NCBI GenBank assembly: GCA_001820655.1
Contig: MHQM01000034.1
Span: forward strand, 1-12,303
DNA length: 12,303 nt
Source: Candidatus Sungbacteria bacterium RIFCSPHIGHO2_02_FULL_52_23
GTDB taxonomy: Bacteria; Patescibacteriota; Minisyncoccia; Sungbacterales; HO2-52-23
Direction of reading: 5' to 3'
Program-made: the position numbers and the translations under genes
Shown: positions 11,741-12,303 of the stretch, piece after piece
How the letters are laid out: every line of letters begins with the position of its first letter
How positions within the stretch are numbered: the first letter of the stretch is position 1
The notes under the pieces: model-generated
Databases searched by the model: none
What the model saw: the letters and a program-made list of their open reading frames with translations, nothing else
Told to the model about the DNA's origin: nothing

Positions 11741-12013
11741 TTATTGTGCTTCCTGCTGATTTTCAGTTTCTATTTCCGCCGGACGTTTCACCAGGCTCGT
11801 GACGCGCCATCGCTTGTCCCGCGAAAGCGGCCGCGTCTCTTCAAGCAGTACGATGTCGCCCGAGCGGTACTCCCCCTTTTCATCATGAGCCTTAAACTTG
11901 CCCGAGACGCGGTAATACTTCCCGTACTTGGGATGCTTTTTCAGGCGGTCCACACGAACCACGATCGTCTTTTGCATTTTAGTTGACACCACGGTGCCCT
12001 GTACTGTCCGCAT
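11741..12013 (-). CDS. rpsQ: 30S ribosomal protein S17
   Basis: An OB-fold primary binder of the 16S 5' domain. The 90 residues show the conserved GTVVSTKMQKTIVVRVDRLKKHPKYGKYYRVSGKFKAHDE start, then YRSGDIVLLEETRPLSRDKRWRVTSLVKR, which holds the S17 signature GD.V.I.E.RPLSK.K.W.V..L. A short Glu/Gln-rich tail follows. The ATG at 12011-12013 lies 5 bases after the rpmC stop with only TATAT between them; coupling to rpmC translation is likely. Confidence 0.98.
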   Translation of the reverse strand: MRTVQGTVVSTKMQKTIVVRVDRLKKHPKYGKYYRVSGKFKAHDEKGEYRSGDIVLLEETRPLSRDKRWRVTSLVKRPAEIETENQQEAQ

Positions 12014-12018
12014 ATATA

Positions 12019-12213
12019 TTAGGAATGAGGGGTTAACATTTTCAAAATCGTCAGTATCCGCGCCACATCGCGTCTCACAGCTCCGGTCTCGCGGACGTTT
12101 TTTATCTTTTTCTGCGCCATCAAAAACCGCAATTCCGCAAGACGACCCACGCGCTCGCCAAGAAGCATCGTCAGGTCTTCGGGCAATTTTCCCCGCAATT
12201 CTTTCATTTTCAT
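12019..12213 (-). CDS. rpmC: 50S ribosomal protein L29
   Basis: A small helical-hairpin protein near the peptide exit tunnel. The 64 residues fit the family: MKMKELRGKLPEDLTMLLGERVGRLAELRFLMAQKKIKNVRETGAVRRDVARILTIL, with ELR, the L..LR.....Q..N......R..IARI.T pattern. Either ATG (12211-12213 or 12205-12207) could start it. Its last residues (MLTPHS) are encoded by CCCCTCATTCC-like sequence also seen before other starts here. rplP would be expected immediately upstream but is not recognisable in the remaining 90 bases. Confidence 0.93.
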   Translation of the reverse strand: MKMKELRGKLPEDLTMLLGERVGRLAELRFLMAQKKIKNVRETGAVRRDVARILTILKMLTPHS

Positions 12214-12303
12214 CCCGTTAGAAAATTACTTTGATACCAAAAATCATTTAATATTCTCTCCCCATGTCTCGGTTCTATATCCTGATAAGCCGCATAGCAT
12301 TCA
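12214..12303. other. Unassigned right edge upstream of rpmC
   Basis: No recognisable gene. On the minus strand one frame is open from the edge (12302) to a TGA at 12210-12212 that overlaps the rpmC start, giving about 30 residues (with GERILNDFWYQSNFLTG at the end) that do not resemble the L16 C-terminus. On the plus strand an ATG at 12264 opens a frame to the edge (MSRFYILISRIAF). Neither can be supported as a gene from what is visible. Confidence 0.3.

Overview
The window reads as part of a chromosome from a Candidate Phyla Radiation (Patescibacteria, probably Parcubacteria-like) bacterium of moderate GC content. The main evidence is a spc-type ribosomal protein cluster on the minus strand with no rpmD (L30) between rpsE and rplO, which is characteristic of CPR bacteria. 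Compact proteins, a CPR-style L15 N-terminus and a wHTH/Cas2-like (PaaX-like) regulator fit the same assignment. All stops used here are TAA, TAG or TGA in the normal sense, so nothing suggests UGA recoding. The finer lineage cannot be fixed from sequence reading alone.

Layout, in the direction of minus-strand transcription (right to left). Positions 12213 to 6372 hold rpmC, rpsQ, rplN, rplX, rplE, rpsN (zinc type), rpsH, rplF, rplR, rpsE, rplO and secY: late 50S/30S proteins plus the translocon channel. A rho-independent terminator follows secY (6319-6352). Next comes a 163-bp nested hairpin element (6141-6303) that abuts the start of adk, and adk overlaps map. In many bacteria infA, rpmJ, rpsM and so on would follow map. 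Here the cluster stops at a MITE-like element (4454-4695).

Beyond that element lie a wHTH/Cas2-like regulator (3794-4384), ruvX, a dolichyl-phosphate-glucosyltransferase-like GT2 and galT. A second, inverted copy of the same element follows (1220-1421), then tpiA. At the left edge, on the plus strand and converging on tpiA, is the C-terminal part of a type II NADH dehydrogenase-like flavoprotein.

The most interesting content is not coding. (1) The regulator is bracketed by two 36-bp palindromes with the same architecture (ACTAC-N8-GACGATCGTC-N8-GTAGT), one at its own predicted promoter and one just after its stop in front of ruvX. This looks like a regulator with its operators, or a small mobile cassette. 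(2) The two MITE-like elements share about 20-bp terminal inverted repeats and a TA target, and carry interchangeable hairpin modules with different but self-complementary inner stems. (3) Many gaps inside the ribosomal operon and elsewhere are built from three low-complexity word families (AAAACGCAAAAT-like, GGAATTATGAAT-like, TTGTAGG-like). These are arranged as imperfect inverted repeats that fold around gene junctions and sometimes run into gene 3' ends, forming the C-terminal tails of S5 and RuvX.
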